Below, piece after piece: positions 21,492 through 29,380 of a stretch of DNA of 29,380 bases (the first letter of the stretch is position 1; each line of letters opens with the position of its first letter). Origin of the DNA: Priapulus caudatus. Its lineage: Eukaryota; Priapulida; Priapulimorpha; Priapulimorphida; Priapulidae. The notes under the pieces were generated by a model. It was not told the DNA's origin. It saw only the letters and a program-made list of their open reading frames with translations, and made no database searches. Where the stretch lies: NCBI RefSeq assembly GCF_000485595.1, contig NW_014577214.1, positions 200,532 through 229,911 of the forward strand, in the 5' to 3' direction. A program made the translations under genes and the position numbers.

Positions 21492-22568
21492 TCAGCTTTT
21501 GTTACAGCAGGGTAAAAGAAGATTCCGGCGTGACAGTGGGTCACAATCTAGCATCGTCCTTTCTATCTGTTTGTCCTCCTTGTCTTTTAACAGCCTGTCA
21601 TATAAAAAAATATTCACGTAACAGCGTACTGGCAAACAGCGTACTGGCTAAAACATGGTATATCTTGTCCTCTTATATAAACTAATCGCATTATCACTGC
21701 GTAATCTCGTGTTTTATGTGTGTGTAAACGGGTAACGCAACTAGCGCTGCAGTTGGTAAGGGGATACGGACATCAATTAGCCTGCTATATAGGCGGCTAT
21801 AAACAGCGCTCACAAACCAAACCACGTTCAACTAACGATTTATAGATTTATTGACTTATCGATTCACAGACTTATAGATAGTGAACACGTGTTTCTGCTA
21901 TATCATCAACATTCTATATCATTATTTCTCTGCTTTTTATCTCCCATATCCGTAGGATTTCTCGTTGGGGAACGTTAAAAAACGAAACTTTAACACGGAA
22001 CGTACAAAGGGCCACCCTGTGATGGATTCAATAACATTGTCTCCTGTCTTCACTGACGTTTCGTAAAAATAGATATCCATATTCCTCGCGCAAGAAAAAG
22101 CCTTTTCATGTAAACAGCCATATAGTGTAATGTTAAATCGCTGTCGATAGCTTAGAGTCAACGTGTTCGAATATTAGCAATGCCGATATCGTAGACGCAT
22201 GACGTACAACACCGCGGTTTGACAGACATTCACAATAACGTGCACGCACGCGCGCATACACCGTTGGTATTTTACTGATAACTTTATATATATAACATAT
22301 ATATATATATATTATACACAGATACAATATACATATGTATCATATGTTCTCAGGTATTTTAGAGGACCCGGCCCCGTATACGCGTTTTCATTTTTTAAAC
22401 ACTAGCCTAGATGACGGCATAGAATAATAGTGCGATGAGTAGATGTAGGCCTAACGACGTACGCGTCAGCCAGACGCGCTCCATCTTTGTAAAGACAGGC
22501 CCGTCATCCTGTGCCAAGTCCTTCTTGTTACCAATGAGAGTTATCACTGTTCCAGCACCCACACTATC
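21492..22568 (-). pseudogene. Second copy of the last three Rab exons, frame-disrupted (assembly duplicate)
   Basis: Minus strand. The G4 exon is at 22465-22568 (one base short), the G5 exon at 22006-22084 (frameshift before FYETSVKTGDNV) and the C-terminal exon at 21492-21596 (insertions around the middle, CC tail and TGA kept). The G5 acceptor reads gcgcgag where copy A has gcgcag. Every fault is a small indel or single-base change absent from copy A. Best read as the same gene assembled twice. Confidence 0.85.
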
Positions 22569-22882
22569 CTGAAATTGACTTATACTGATGTGTGAACCTG
22601 CCTATTTTTTGCAAATGTGATTTTATAACGAAAGTAAATGCAATGTTCGATACTGAGTAATGGGGGTAAGGGTTATAGATTTTCTATAATACACACATTA
22701 CGTAGGCTACACATAATTTATACACATACGATCCGTGGTGAGGGTTACATGAACCAGGCAATTGCCATAGCATCCTTGTTGTTTGTAACAGTCAATAAAG
22801 ATATATAGTCGACTTTACAAACGGACTTCTGATCATACACGACGTTATTGGCATCCGACTGTGCATCTATATTCTGCTTGCA

Positions 22883-23320
22883 CTACCTCAAAAAGTGCTT
22901 CAACTCACCACTTGGAGCTATCTTACGCATCATTCGGGTGTGTCCAGTGCAGTAGTGACGGAGGACAATAGACGATGTAATCTCTCTATAAATGTTTGAG
23001 GCTTTTTCTACAGCATGTACGAGGCTGATGCAATGACACATAAATTGAAGCGAGCGCAGTCTGCGCTCTGTTCGAACACGTGTGTAATGTGCTTGGGTCA
23101 CAACCTGTAGAAAAAGCCGTTGGCAAGGCTGACTAAGTCAGTTTTACAGGGCGTCGTTCACAGTAAAAGAATAGCGAAGCTTGATGCACAGGCATCCGGC
23201 CAATAAATGTAAGTCTATGCTATAATCCACTTGATCCTATAATGTAGGTCATAATAAACAAAGCCACCATGCATAGAAGACATGAACCTCTAAGGTGAGC
23301 GATCCTAAAGTAACAATTTC
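22883..23320. other. About 440 bp segment present only in copy B
   Basis: Copy B follows copy A up to 'catctatattc..ttgca' (22882, equal to 15578), then leaves it. It seems to rejoin at 'gactcgccat' (about 23338, equal to about 15602), judging by degraded landmarks farther on. The segment replaces the exact place where copy A has the 3' end and donor of the FRSVTKQYF exon. It could be a haplotype-specific insertion, a transposon, or a chimeric read. Confidence 0.5.
22909..23104 (-). CDS. Exon-like open frame inside the copy B insertion, unidentified
   Basis: Minus strand, 196 nt between a good acceptor (gctttttctacag) and a consensus donor (AGTG|GTGAGT). The frame is open throughout, starts in phase 0 and leaves one base. 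The peptide (SLQFMCHCISLVHAVEKASN, then YREITSSIVLRHYC) looks like globular protein with Cys and His. It has no Rab motif and cannot fit in the GTPase domain without destroying it. Possible sources: an exon from elsewhere joined by a chimeric read, a mobile element, or an alternative exon. Family not recognised. Confidence 0.35.
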
Positions 23321-23860
23321 ACAGCGCGTTAGCCAAGACTCGCCATGTCTGGAAAATTGGTGTTCTGGTAACTTGTGATTGTGGTCACACTGTGGCAGAC
23401 ATACGACGCTGTGGGGATAGCAATGAGTGTAAGAGTCGAGTAAGAGTAAAATAAGTGTAATGACACTGCTACAATATCAAATAAACCCATGAATAGAAGA
23501 ATTGTTAGCTGGAGTGGTAAGAGAGCCTCTGTATGTAAAGTACTTAACGTCCCATATAGACTAGAGATAGTAGAGGTGTGCTGAAAGGTAGAGAAAGTAA
23601 GCGTAAAAGCCCTGACTCGTCCGTCTCGTGTGAGTGGAACAGTATAACGCCGTTCGTTCAACATATTATTATGAGACACTATATTAACGTGACGAGCGTC
23701 TCAAAACATAAATAGTATGTGAAGAACGATAATTGTTAAAAGTTATAATGCTAGTCAATATGAATATAAACATTTAAGAATATAATTTCGTAATATGCTC
23801 TACTCGAGTGAACGCATGTGTATGTTGCATAAATGTTTGCTTTATAGCTTCTTTATATCT

Positions 23861-24020
23861 CCTGTCTTGTGAGATCCGGAGTCATGTATTCCTCATAATC
23901 TGGAGGACCACTAGAGACAATCACTCACGAAATCGAAACCAGTTGTCAATATATATAGGAATAGAATAATTCACTCACTAGGATGATAAAACACTCTCAC
24001 CTGAAACAAGCAATTACTCT
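23861..24020 (-). pseudogene. Degraded second copy of the Rab G3 exon
   Basis: 'ctgtcttgtgagatccgga..tcat..ttcctcataatctggaggaccact' matches copy A 16140-16180 (cttgtccggcagtatcccataattggaggaccact) with many indels; later words 'tcacctg' and 'gagtcca' follow in order. The WDTAGQ codons are not readable here. Preceding bases ('tgtatgttgca') also match copy A (16098). Confidence 0.6.
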
Positions 24021-24839
24021 GAAGAGTCCATTGGTCGTAACGCAAGAGTGATGACTATGCTCAACATATTATCAAAGGCAATAGCAATGTTACCCATCTG
24101 AGAGCTAAAGTAAAGTCGCGGCGTTTATAGATTCGATGAAATTGAGATACTCAGAAAACATAATTATTCCGTCAATGATTATGCACGAGGTTACCATATA
24201 TGATATGAGTCACTTTATAGTAATAATAATAAGAATAAATCTGTCAAATTTCGAAATTAGTTAATAGTAACTATTAATCTATGTACCTAGATATTCACTG
24301 AGTGCCGCGCTTCGTCTAGTTTCTCAACTAATGATCGTCAACGATCAGAGTGCTTGGTCAGCAATTAAATGTAAAACAAGAACAGAACTGTTCTAGAATT
24401 ATATGCGATTACGTGTTTAGATAGGTATAATATATATATATATATAGATGATTTGAGGTTTATAGAGGTTTATAAAGGATAGAATTTCAAGATAGGAGAA
24501 TAGATCGCGTTGAACAGAGTGTTTATTGCTAGGAATAGGACTAATGATTTCATGAAAAATCGATTATATATAGGAGATATGTCGAAATCTCTAAGTATAA
24601 AGAAATTTTAATAGTCGTTGATTAATGTTATATATAGTATCAGTATATTTTAAAGTGTTGTTAACCAGTCAGAATTATATATTAGTGTGGTATAGGTCTT
24701 ATAAGGCTTGGTTTACAAATGGGTATTGAGACCTAGGATAGGATCGGTCTTATAAGGGCGTATTTTGGGATAGGTGATTTAGGTTAATATTATATACACT
24801 GTGCGCCTCATTGCTTTTAAGGTATGTTGGACTTAGTAG

Positions 24840-25080
24840 CGGTCTATCTAGAGGTGTTTATTGGTAGGGATAGGGGTTAAGGTATGCGATACGGAGTAGG
24901 CGCTTTAAGGTAGTAAAATAATCAGGGATAGGGTTAAACGGTAGTGGAGTAGGGATAGGGTAATTATGGTAGGGATAGGGCTTAAGCAGGTATCGGGGCT
25001 AGCTGGAGTTATGTTATATCATTATATCAAAGCGCTGTATGGACGGATATAGGGTTAAAAGGTTCTATCAGGTAGGCGTG
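24840..25080. repeat. Degraded copy of the 22 bp G-rich minisatellite
   Basis: 'ggtagggataggggttaagg', 'agggatagggttaaacgg' and 'ggtagggatagggcttaag' recur with irregular spacing. It corresponds to 16441-16626 in copy A and is interrupted by noise. Confidence 0.7.
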
Positions 25081-25985
25081 TTAGGTTGGTGAATATCATG
25101 TGCGTCACCAGGGTAAAGGATGAGATCTAGTGGTGATATAACTTCTACGAGTGTAATGTTGAATTTTGCGATATGGACAAACGTTATTTTTGGGTTTATA
25201 TATATTAATGTATAGGAGAAAAGTTAACTTGATGTGTTATTATAAATTTATTGAGTACAGTATATTATATAAGTGTTCTAACTCATTGCACGCCTGTTCA
25301 AGCGCTCGTAGTGCTATACCACATGATTAAAAGAAGTTCTCCTTTCCGCCGAGCGCATAACAGAGCGGATTATATGGTTGACCTTATAGAGGTGACATAT
25401 ATAATAGAAACCCCCAGTTTATGTTCCAGACCGCTGCGCCTTGTTTAGTAATATCGCAATATTATATTCCTCAAGGGTTAGGACTCGCTACGTGGTACCC
25501 CAGATTTTGGCCTGTTTAACGATAACCAATTCCTTTTTATCAGAGAAACTAACCTACTACTGCTTAGCGTGATGTTTAATTCGCTATATAAGATATAAAT
25601 AATGATTTAAGAACCTCGCCCAAGTCAACTTAGCTTAAGCTCCGTGCATATTTTGACGTACTAGCGAGTCGTAGAAATCAAGAAAAGTCTAAACATCGAG
25701 TAAATAATCGTCTCCGTTAATGACTAGCCAGAAGCGTAGGTGTGTGAGTGAAAAGCAGACTCTTAAACATATATATCATCCCGAGTGATCGCACGATCGA
25801 AACACGTACTTTTAATGTACTCCGCCTGTTAGGATAGTTATGCTAGTTTATAGCACCTGCATGACAATGCAACCCACGCAACATGTCGTCCGATTTATCA
25901 TACATCGTAGCGTATCGGCTGTACAGCACGACTGGATGCAGTCTGTCTAGATCGATTTGGGCGTATTTAAGCTTACGATAAATTA

Positions 25986-26046
25986 GGAGTAACAATATTT
26001 GTGAGAAAACACCGATACTTTTACCCACCGAGTTCTTGCGAAACAG
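25986..26046 (-). pseudogene. Possible trace of the Rab P-loop (G1) exon in noisy sequence
   Basis: Minus strand. The frame reads NSVGKS (codons at 26017-26034) followed by a hydrophobic run, close to the GxxxxGKS/T P-loop of Rab proteins; CRACR2A-type proteins have a GNSSVGK-like version, as recalled. It lies exactly where the P-loop exon should be: between the linker exon at 27057-27920 and the G3 exon. The surrounding frame is broken, the leading Gly is not visible, and no splice sites can be assigned. Confidence 0.35.
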
Positions 26047-26239
26047 CATTAAAACGATAAAACAACACTATACGGTTTACCGGATCACGGGCCAATTCGA
26101 CCAACCCAACAGTCTGGCAGGCCGCAGAACATTCACCATTCGCAACGATCTAATACCATCATTGATTCTTCTGCGCAAGCAGATGTAAAAAATCACACCC
26201 ATACTAATAACTAACACAGCACCACATGACTCACTCATG

Positions 26240-26570
26240 CGTCAGTCGAGCATACTACAGCACGACACACACACACACACCACAGCACACACGACAGCGC
26301 AACGCGCGCCGTCAAACTAACACTCACCTAACATAACCACACATACATTTACAATCACAGTACAACTAAACTATCAGCACACACAAACACACACACACAC
26401 AACGACACACAAACACACACACACACACACAATACACACAATTAACACCATACAGCAGAACACACCCACACACACGCACACTCCACACACACAACACACA
26501 CACCACACACTTCACGCACACAACACACACACACCATACCACTCAAACAAACACAACACTACAAACACAT
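26240..26570. repeat. CA-rich low-complexity tract
   Basis: Long stretches of (CA)n and irregular ACACAACAC sequence, interrupted by short unique words. It has the look of a dinucleotide microsatellite assembled from noisy reads. No coding potential. Confidence 0.85.
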
Positions 26571-26939
26571 CATCCAACATCCACTGACACAAAATACATA
26601 CATACTAATAAGGTGTGAGGCGTGTGATGTTAACAATTGATATTTGTTTTTGGTTACATTTATGAATTCAGTACTTCCTCCTCCAAGCTCTCTTTACAAT
26701 GACATTATAGATACTATTTATAATAAATATAATCCCAGTGATTCCCCACGATGTGTGTACATGTATGGTGTACACATACTTCTAACTTTTATCTAGATAC
26801 ATAATTATATTACTACAAGTTACATAAATTGTTATTATTTCGCACCCAACTGTAAAATTAAGTGACCCTCGTATATAGTAGTAATGGTGTCACTATAAAT
26901 GAGGTCGCACGCAGTTAATGAGGAAATTGGGTGGTTATA
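26571..26939. other. Intron sequence, no feature
   Basis: AT-rich and cleaner than the sequence before it. Nothing recognisable; by position it is the Rab intron downstream of the long linker exon. Confidence 0.5.
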
Positions 26940-26944
26940 ATGAT

Positions 26945-27036
26945 CGCCTTATAATTAGCGCCTATATATTAGCGCCTATATTAGTCCTATATTAGCGCCT
27001 ATATTAGCGCCTTATAATTCGCCTTATAATTAGCGG
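26945..27036. repeat. Short minisatellite (cctatattagcg-type unit) beside a splice donor
   Basis: Units of 12-15 bp (gcctatattagcg, gccttataattagcg) repeat about seven times with small length changes and stop about 20 bp from the donor of the linker exon at 27057. The array is therefore the first part of the following intron on the minus strand. Confidence 0.8.
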
Positions 27037-27056
27037 CAGCGAGTGAATATATATAC

Positions 27057-27920
27057 CTGTGGGGATATTTTCCGCTTCCATCCGCACACTTATATCGTTC
27101 ATGATCACCAGCGTGCAGATTGTCGGCAGATCTGCTAACCGATAGGATGTTCAGTTGAGCTCGGTCTCCCGAGTTATCCACACTGGTCGGTCGGTCGGTC
27201 CGCGGTTCGTCCGAGCCGACGAACGATTTTCGGTTGTTGGCCGTTACGTCGGCGGCAACGACATTCCGCACGCATGCGCTGTCGCATTTATTGTCTGAGC
27301 ACTGCGAACTGTAGGCGGTGCCTGGTCGTCCGCCGTTCTCCGTCCAATAGGTCTCGCGTGGACCTATCACTTCCGTCATATGGATTTCGCTGACGGATAA
27401 ATTTAATCGGCCGTCGACGCTTGTCTCTTTCCGATGAGGAACGCAGATATTTGCGTGTGATCCTCTCCCAGTATTTTCCTCCCAGTCTTGAAGGAAGGGA
27501 GCTGAATTTGACATTCTTACCACATTATCTTCTCTAACACAGAGATTCTCGGACGAAGCGACATTCAACCCTCCACCCATCCTGATTTTGTCCGGCGCTA
27601 GGGGAGACGAGGTGGCTATATCTGATCCCCCTCCCGTGCCAGTTTCTTTACCCCACGACGGAGAGTTGGTATTCGCCTCTTCTAACAAGCTAGTTTCCGT
27701 CCCACAGACAAAAGCCGGGGAAGCATCATTTGTCGTTATTGGTTCTCCGGTGTCTCTATTCCATGCCAAATAGGAAAATGACGAACTTTCATCTACTTCC
27801 GGGCTGCAGTTTCCGTTCGACGTAGCTGGTAACGAGACTCCAGCGCATATACAATCTCCACTCCAGTAAGATTCAACTTGCGTAGCCACGTGCGGTTCCA
27901 TTGCTTCATTTTCTGAGTTT
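27057..27920 (-). CDS. Long linker exon of the large Rab gene (disordered, degenerate W repeats)
   Basis: Minus strand, 864 nt. The acceptor (gtagatttgcttacag, ending at 27921) and donor (CCACAG|GTATAT) bound a frame open throughout. It begins by completing a codon from the previous exon (AT|A, Ile), reads NSENEAMEPHVATQ and ends HAGDHERYKCADGSGKYPH plus AG. The ~287 residues are rich in Ser, Gly, Asn, Thr and Asp and should be disordered. Counting from the Met at 27901, Trp residues at 13, 47, 83, 140 and 186 sit in loosely similar settings: WNRDTGEP, WGKETGTGGG, WEENTGRGS, WTENGGRPG. The pair GGGLNVASSE and DGRLNLSVSE extends the similarity to a ~55-residue unit. CRACR2A/RASEF-type proteins have a variable linker between coiled coil and Rab domain, which is how I place this exon. 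The donor phase (2) is still to be matched to the missing P-loop exon. Confidence 0.8.
27188..27201. repeat. (GGTC) tetranucleotide run inside the linker exon
   Basis: Four near-perfect GGTC units within coding sequence, read on the minus strand as part of EPRTDRPTS. A likely site of length change. Confidence 0.6.
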
Positions 27921-28208
27921 CTGTAAGCAAATCTACGAGGTGACGATATCTGTTCACACCACCTGTTGCCTCATTACTATATTGCACGAGTGTGCGCCCA
28001 TATATTGTGAGATGACGTTTAATCAAATCGATCACGTGTTATCAAAAATTAATCATACGTGATACGTAAAAGAATATACGTGACACAATACACAAGCAAT
28101 TAAGTTAGTATAATTCATAGATTCAAATATAGATTTGTTTTTACTATGGCAGGTGCTATAGCTGTCGGCATTTAGCAATTAAGGATCGTCGTTACGTGTG
28201 GTGCTTAC

Positions 28209-28345
28209 ATACTGTTCTGGCGCTCGCCTTTGTCCGAGGGGACGTAGTCTGAGAAGACTGCTCCTTGTTTGTCAAGTCTGACCGAGCTGAAGATGGAATC
28301 TGGAGACGCAGACGGTGTGGACATCATAGCTGCATTGCCCGACGC
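28209..28345 (-). CDS. Linker exon of the large Rab gene
   Basis: Minus strand, 137 nt, between acceptor gcatttcactgccacag and donor AT|GTAAGC. It starts in phase 0 and leaves two bases, which pair with the single leading base of the 864 nt exon. The peptide is Ser-rich, then more conserved-looking (SPDSIFSSVRLDKQGAVFSD, then YVPSDKGERQNS). An alternative donor five bases earlier (ACA|GTATGT) would leave the wrong phase, which decides the end. This is the segment between coiled coil and disordered linker, possibly a partner-binding motif. The frame, phases and splice sites are seen; the role is inferred. Confidence 0.8.
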
Positions 28346-28445
28346 CTGTGGCAGTGAAATGCGCAAACAATGTCTATCCTACGAACATCATTCACATATT
28401 CATCATTTATTCACGTTCATCTATTCTATGTGACGCCATCTCGTA

Positions 28446-28735
28446 ATTCGTACGTTCGTACGCACATACGCCCGCACACACGCACACATGAGCGTACGCA
28501 CGCATACGCACGTGCGCACACACGTACGTACATACGCCCGCTGCCCCGCACACACGCACACATGAGCGTACGCACGCATGCGCTCGTGCGTACGCACGCA
28601 TACGCTCGTGCGCACGCACGCACGCACGTGCGCGCACACACGCACGCATACGCGTGCGTATGTGTGTATTTGCACGTATGCGATGCATGGATGTGTGTAT
28701 GCGCGAACACGTTCGTATGCACGCACCCATGTTTA
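28446..28735. repeat. CG/CA/TA alternating purine-pyrimidine tract in a Rab intron
   Basis: About 290 bp of acgcac, acatac, gcgcac and related words, almost strictly alternating purine and pyrimidine. A block (acatacgcccg, then cgcacacacgcacacatgag, then cgtacgcacgcat) occurs twice about 66 bp apart. Reading frames on both strands stay open for about 100 codons of Arg/Ala/His/Thr or Arg/Val/Cys repeats; these are a by-product of the repeat. Confidence 0.85.
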
Positions 28736-28836
28736 CACCTACGGCCATACGGGTAACTTCACCCATATTTTATCTTTTTTTATCTTTATATATTTTATTT
28801 TGTCTATAGTCGGTATATGCAGGCACACGTGCTTAC

Positions 28837-28953
28837 GGCATTCATTCGTTCCTCGATCTCGTCTTTGTCATCACTGAGCTTCTCGTTCATTTTGCGCAGC
28901 AGCTCCAGCTGTTGCAGCAGACTGACCCTGTCGTTGGCGATGCTCTCAGACAC
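28837..28953 (-). CDS. Coiled-coil exon of the large Rab gene
   Basis: Minus strand, about 39 codons ending in phase 0 at GCC|GTAAGC, which joins the phase-0 acceptor of the next exon. The peptide VSESIANDRVSLLQQLELLR, then KMNEKLSDDKDEIEERMN, is a clear amphipathic heptad segment. LLR..NE.L.DDKDE matches the coiled coil that lies between EF-hands and Rab domain in CRACR2A/RASEF-type proteins. The 5' boundary is uncertain: the frame remains open to about 28990, and acceptor AGs are available at 28954, 28961 and 28963. Earlier exons (rest of the coiled coil, EF-hands) would be beyond the right edge. Confidence 0.75.
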
Positions 28954-28963
28954 CTTGACACAT

Positions 28964-29150
28964 GCTCTTCGCGCGACGTAGAAACAACGTTAAGTACGGC
29001 GAGGTGTGAATAACTCGGTTCTACAGTATGCGGTAGGTCTATGTCACCCTCATTCTCCATTTAACCCTGTCTGTCTCCCACTCCTATTCATTCACTATGA
29101 CCAACTGGTTCGTTCGTCGGCCCGTCCTTCTGTCCGTCCTCATCCCATGC
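28964..29150. other. Rab intron sequence, no feature
   Basis: Pyrimidine-rich on the plus strand (ctccatttaaccctgtctgt, cccgtccttctgtccgtcct) with no gene seen. It lies between the coiled-coil exon and the pentanucleotide array. Confidence 0.4.
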
Positions 29151-29380
29151 GATCACATCACATCACATCACATTACATCACATCACATCACATCACATCA
29201 CATCACATCACATCACATCACATCACATCACATCACATTACATCACATCACATCACATCACATCACATCACATCACATCACGTCACGTCACGTCACGTCA
29301 CGTCACGTCACGTCACGTCACGTCACGTCACGTCACGTCGCGTCGCGTCGCGTCGCGTCGCGTCGCGTCGCGTCGCGTCG
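29151..29380. repeat. Pentanucleotide satellite with three stepwise blocks
   Basis: CATCA units at 29151-29280 (26 units, with CATTA variants at 29171 and 29236), then CGTCA at 29281-29335 (11 units), then CGTCG at 29336-29380 (9 units, reaching the window edge). Each block differs from the one before by one A-to-G change per unit. The switches are sharp and the blocks otherwise perfect. Confidence 0.97.

Larger units (their letters stand above)
16637..25080. repeat. Copy B of the duplicated locus (start of right contig)
   Basis: Repeats copy A in order. It is longer (about 8.4 against 6.9 kb) because of scattered 1-3 nt insertions, a ~440 bp extra segment at 22883-23320 and a very noisy tail. 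Similarity fades after 23.3 kb but landmarks persist: the G3 exon at about 23.86 kb ('tggaggaccact'), 'taactatt..tctatgtac' near 24.27 kb and the G-rich minisatellite at about 24.85 kb. Confidence 0.9.
23321..26240. other. Very noisy sequence; degraded Rab introns and exons
   Basis: From here to the CA-rich tract the sequence aligns with copy A only through scattered words, and beyond about 25,080 has no counterpart. Words such as 'tatatatatata' and 'tttatagaggtttataaagg' recur irregularly. Open frames at 23329-23679 and 25251-25448 have no support. I read it as the unpolished end of a contig. Confidence 0.6.

Noticed and set aside
21311-21685. Open frames on both strands around the Rab 3' exon of copy B
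   Set aside because: The plus-strand frame is antisense to the Rab C-terminal exon and its acceptor. The minus frames run through 3' UTR or indel-shifted exon sequence.
23329-23679. 116-codon minus-strand open frame with a hydrophobic stretch
   Set aside because: It lies in very noisy sequence that aligns, by landmarks, to the Rab intron and exon region of copy A. An open frame there is most likely chance.
9678-25080. True tandem duplication of the LSM12-Rab locus
   Set aside because: Starts exactly at a gap of 10 Ns, differs mostly by indels at uniform rate in exons and introns, and the second copy decays into noise. An assembly explanation is simpler.
28370-28877. Several ~100-codon open frames on both strands (Arg/His/Thr/Ala or Arg/Val/Cys repeats)
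   Set aside because: All are translations of the alternating CG/CA tract, open in most frames because the repeat lacks stop words.
29151-29380. CRISPR-like array
   Set aside because: A pure pentanucleotide repeat without spacers, in a eukaryotic intron context.

Overview
This is AT-rich eukaryotic nuclear DNA from an animal, most likely an invertebrate. Genes are split by short GT-AG introns (about 0.3 to 1 kb), there are many simple repeats and minisatellites, and the two recognisable genes are animal-type: LSM12 on the plus strand and a large Rab GTPase of the CRACR2A/RASEF/RAB44 type on the minus strand. I cannot name the phylum.

Assembly structure governs how the window should be read. 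Ten Ns at 16627-16636 join two contigs. The left contig from 9678 to 16626 (copy A) and the right contig from 16637 to about 25080 (copy B) are the same locus in the same order and orientation, differing mainly by small indels. This looks like an unmerged contig overlap (or two haplotypes) and not a biological duplication. Copy quality varies: 12.4-15.6 kb and 19.6-22.9 kb agree closely, 9.7-12.3 kb and 16.6-19.6 kb differ by many 1-3 nt indels, and 23.3-26.2 kb is so noisy that exons are barely recognisable.

Layout. 1-1290: four copies of a ~345 bp tandem repeat. 1.4-2.7 kb: weak isolated exon candidates. 3.5-3.8 kb: 181 bp tandem duplication. 4.1-7.4 kb: minus-strand exon candidates that may form one unidentified gene, with a foldback inverted repeat at 6.5-6.8 kb. 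7.7-9.0 kb: probable non-autonomous DNA transposon with a tRNA-like stretch inside. 9.05-9.43 kb: 226 bp tandem duplication. 10.0-11.75 kb: LSM12 (plus). 11.75-14.2 kb: gap between convergent genes. 14.23-16.22 kb: the five 3' exons of the Rab gene (minus). 16.44-16.63 kb: 22 bp G-rich minisatellite, then the Ns. 16.64-25.1 kb: copy B of all that, with an extra ~440 bp segment at 22.88-23.32 kb. 26.2-26.6 kb: CA-rich sequence. 27.06-28.95 kb: three good upstream exons of the Rab gene (disordered linker, linker, coiled coil). 29.15-29.38 kb: pentanucleotide array with three stepwise blocks.

The Rab gene is the main content. Reading minus-strand exons from 28.95 kb down to 14.23 kb, with copy B removed, gives coiled coil, Ser/Thr-rich linker, a P-loop exon surviving only as a degraded trace near 26.03 kb, then G3 (WDTAGQER), G4 (GNKTD), G5 (ETSVK) and a di-cysteine tail. 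Splice phases agree at every joint that can be tested. The expected N-terminal EF-hands would lie beyond the right edge.
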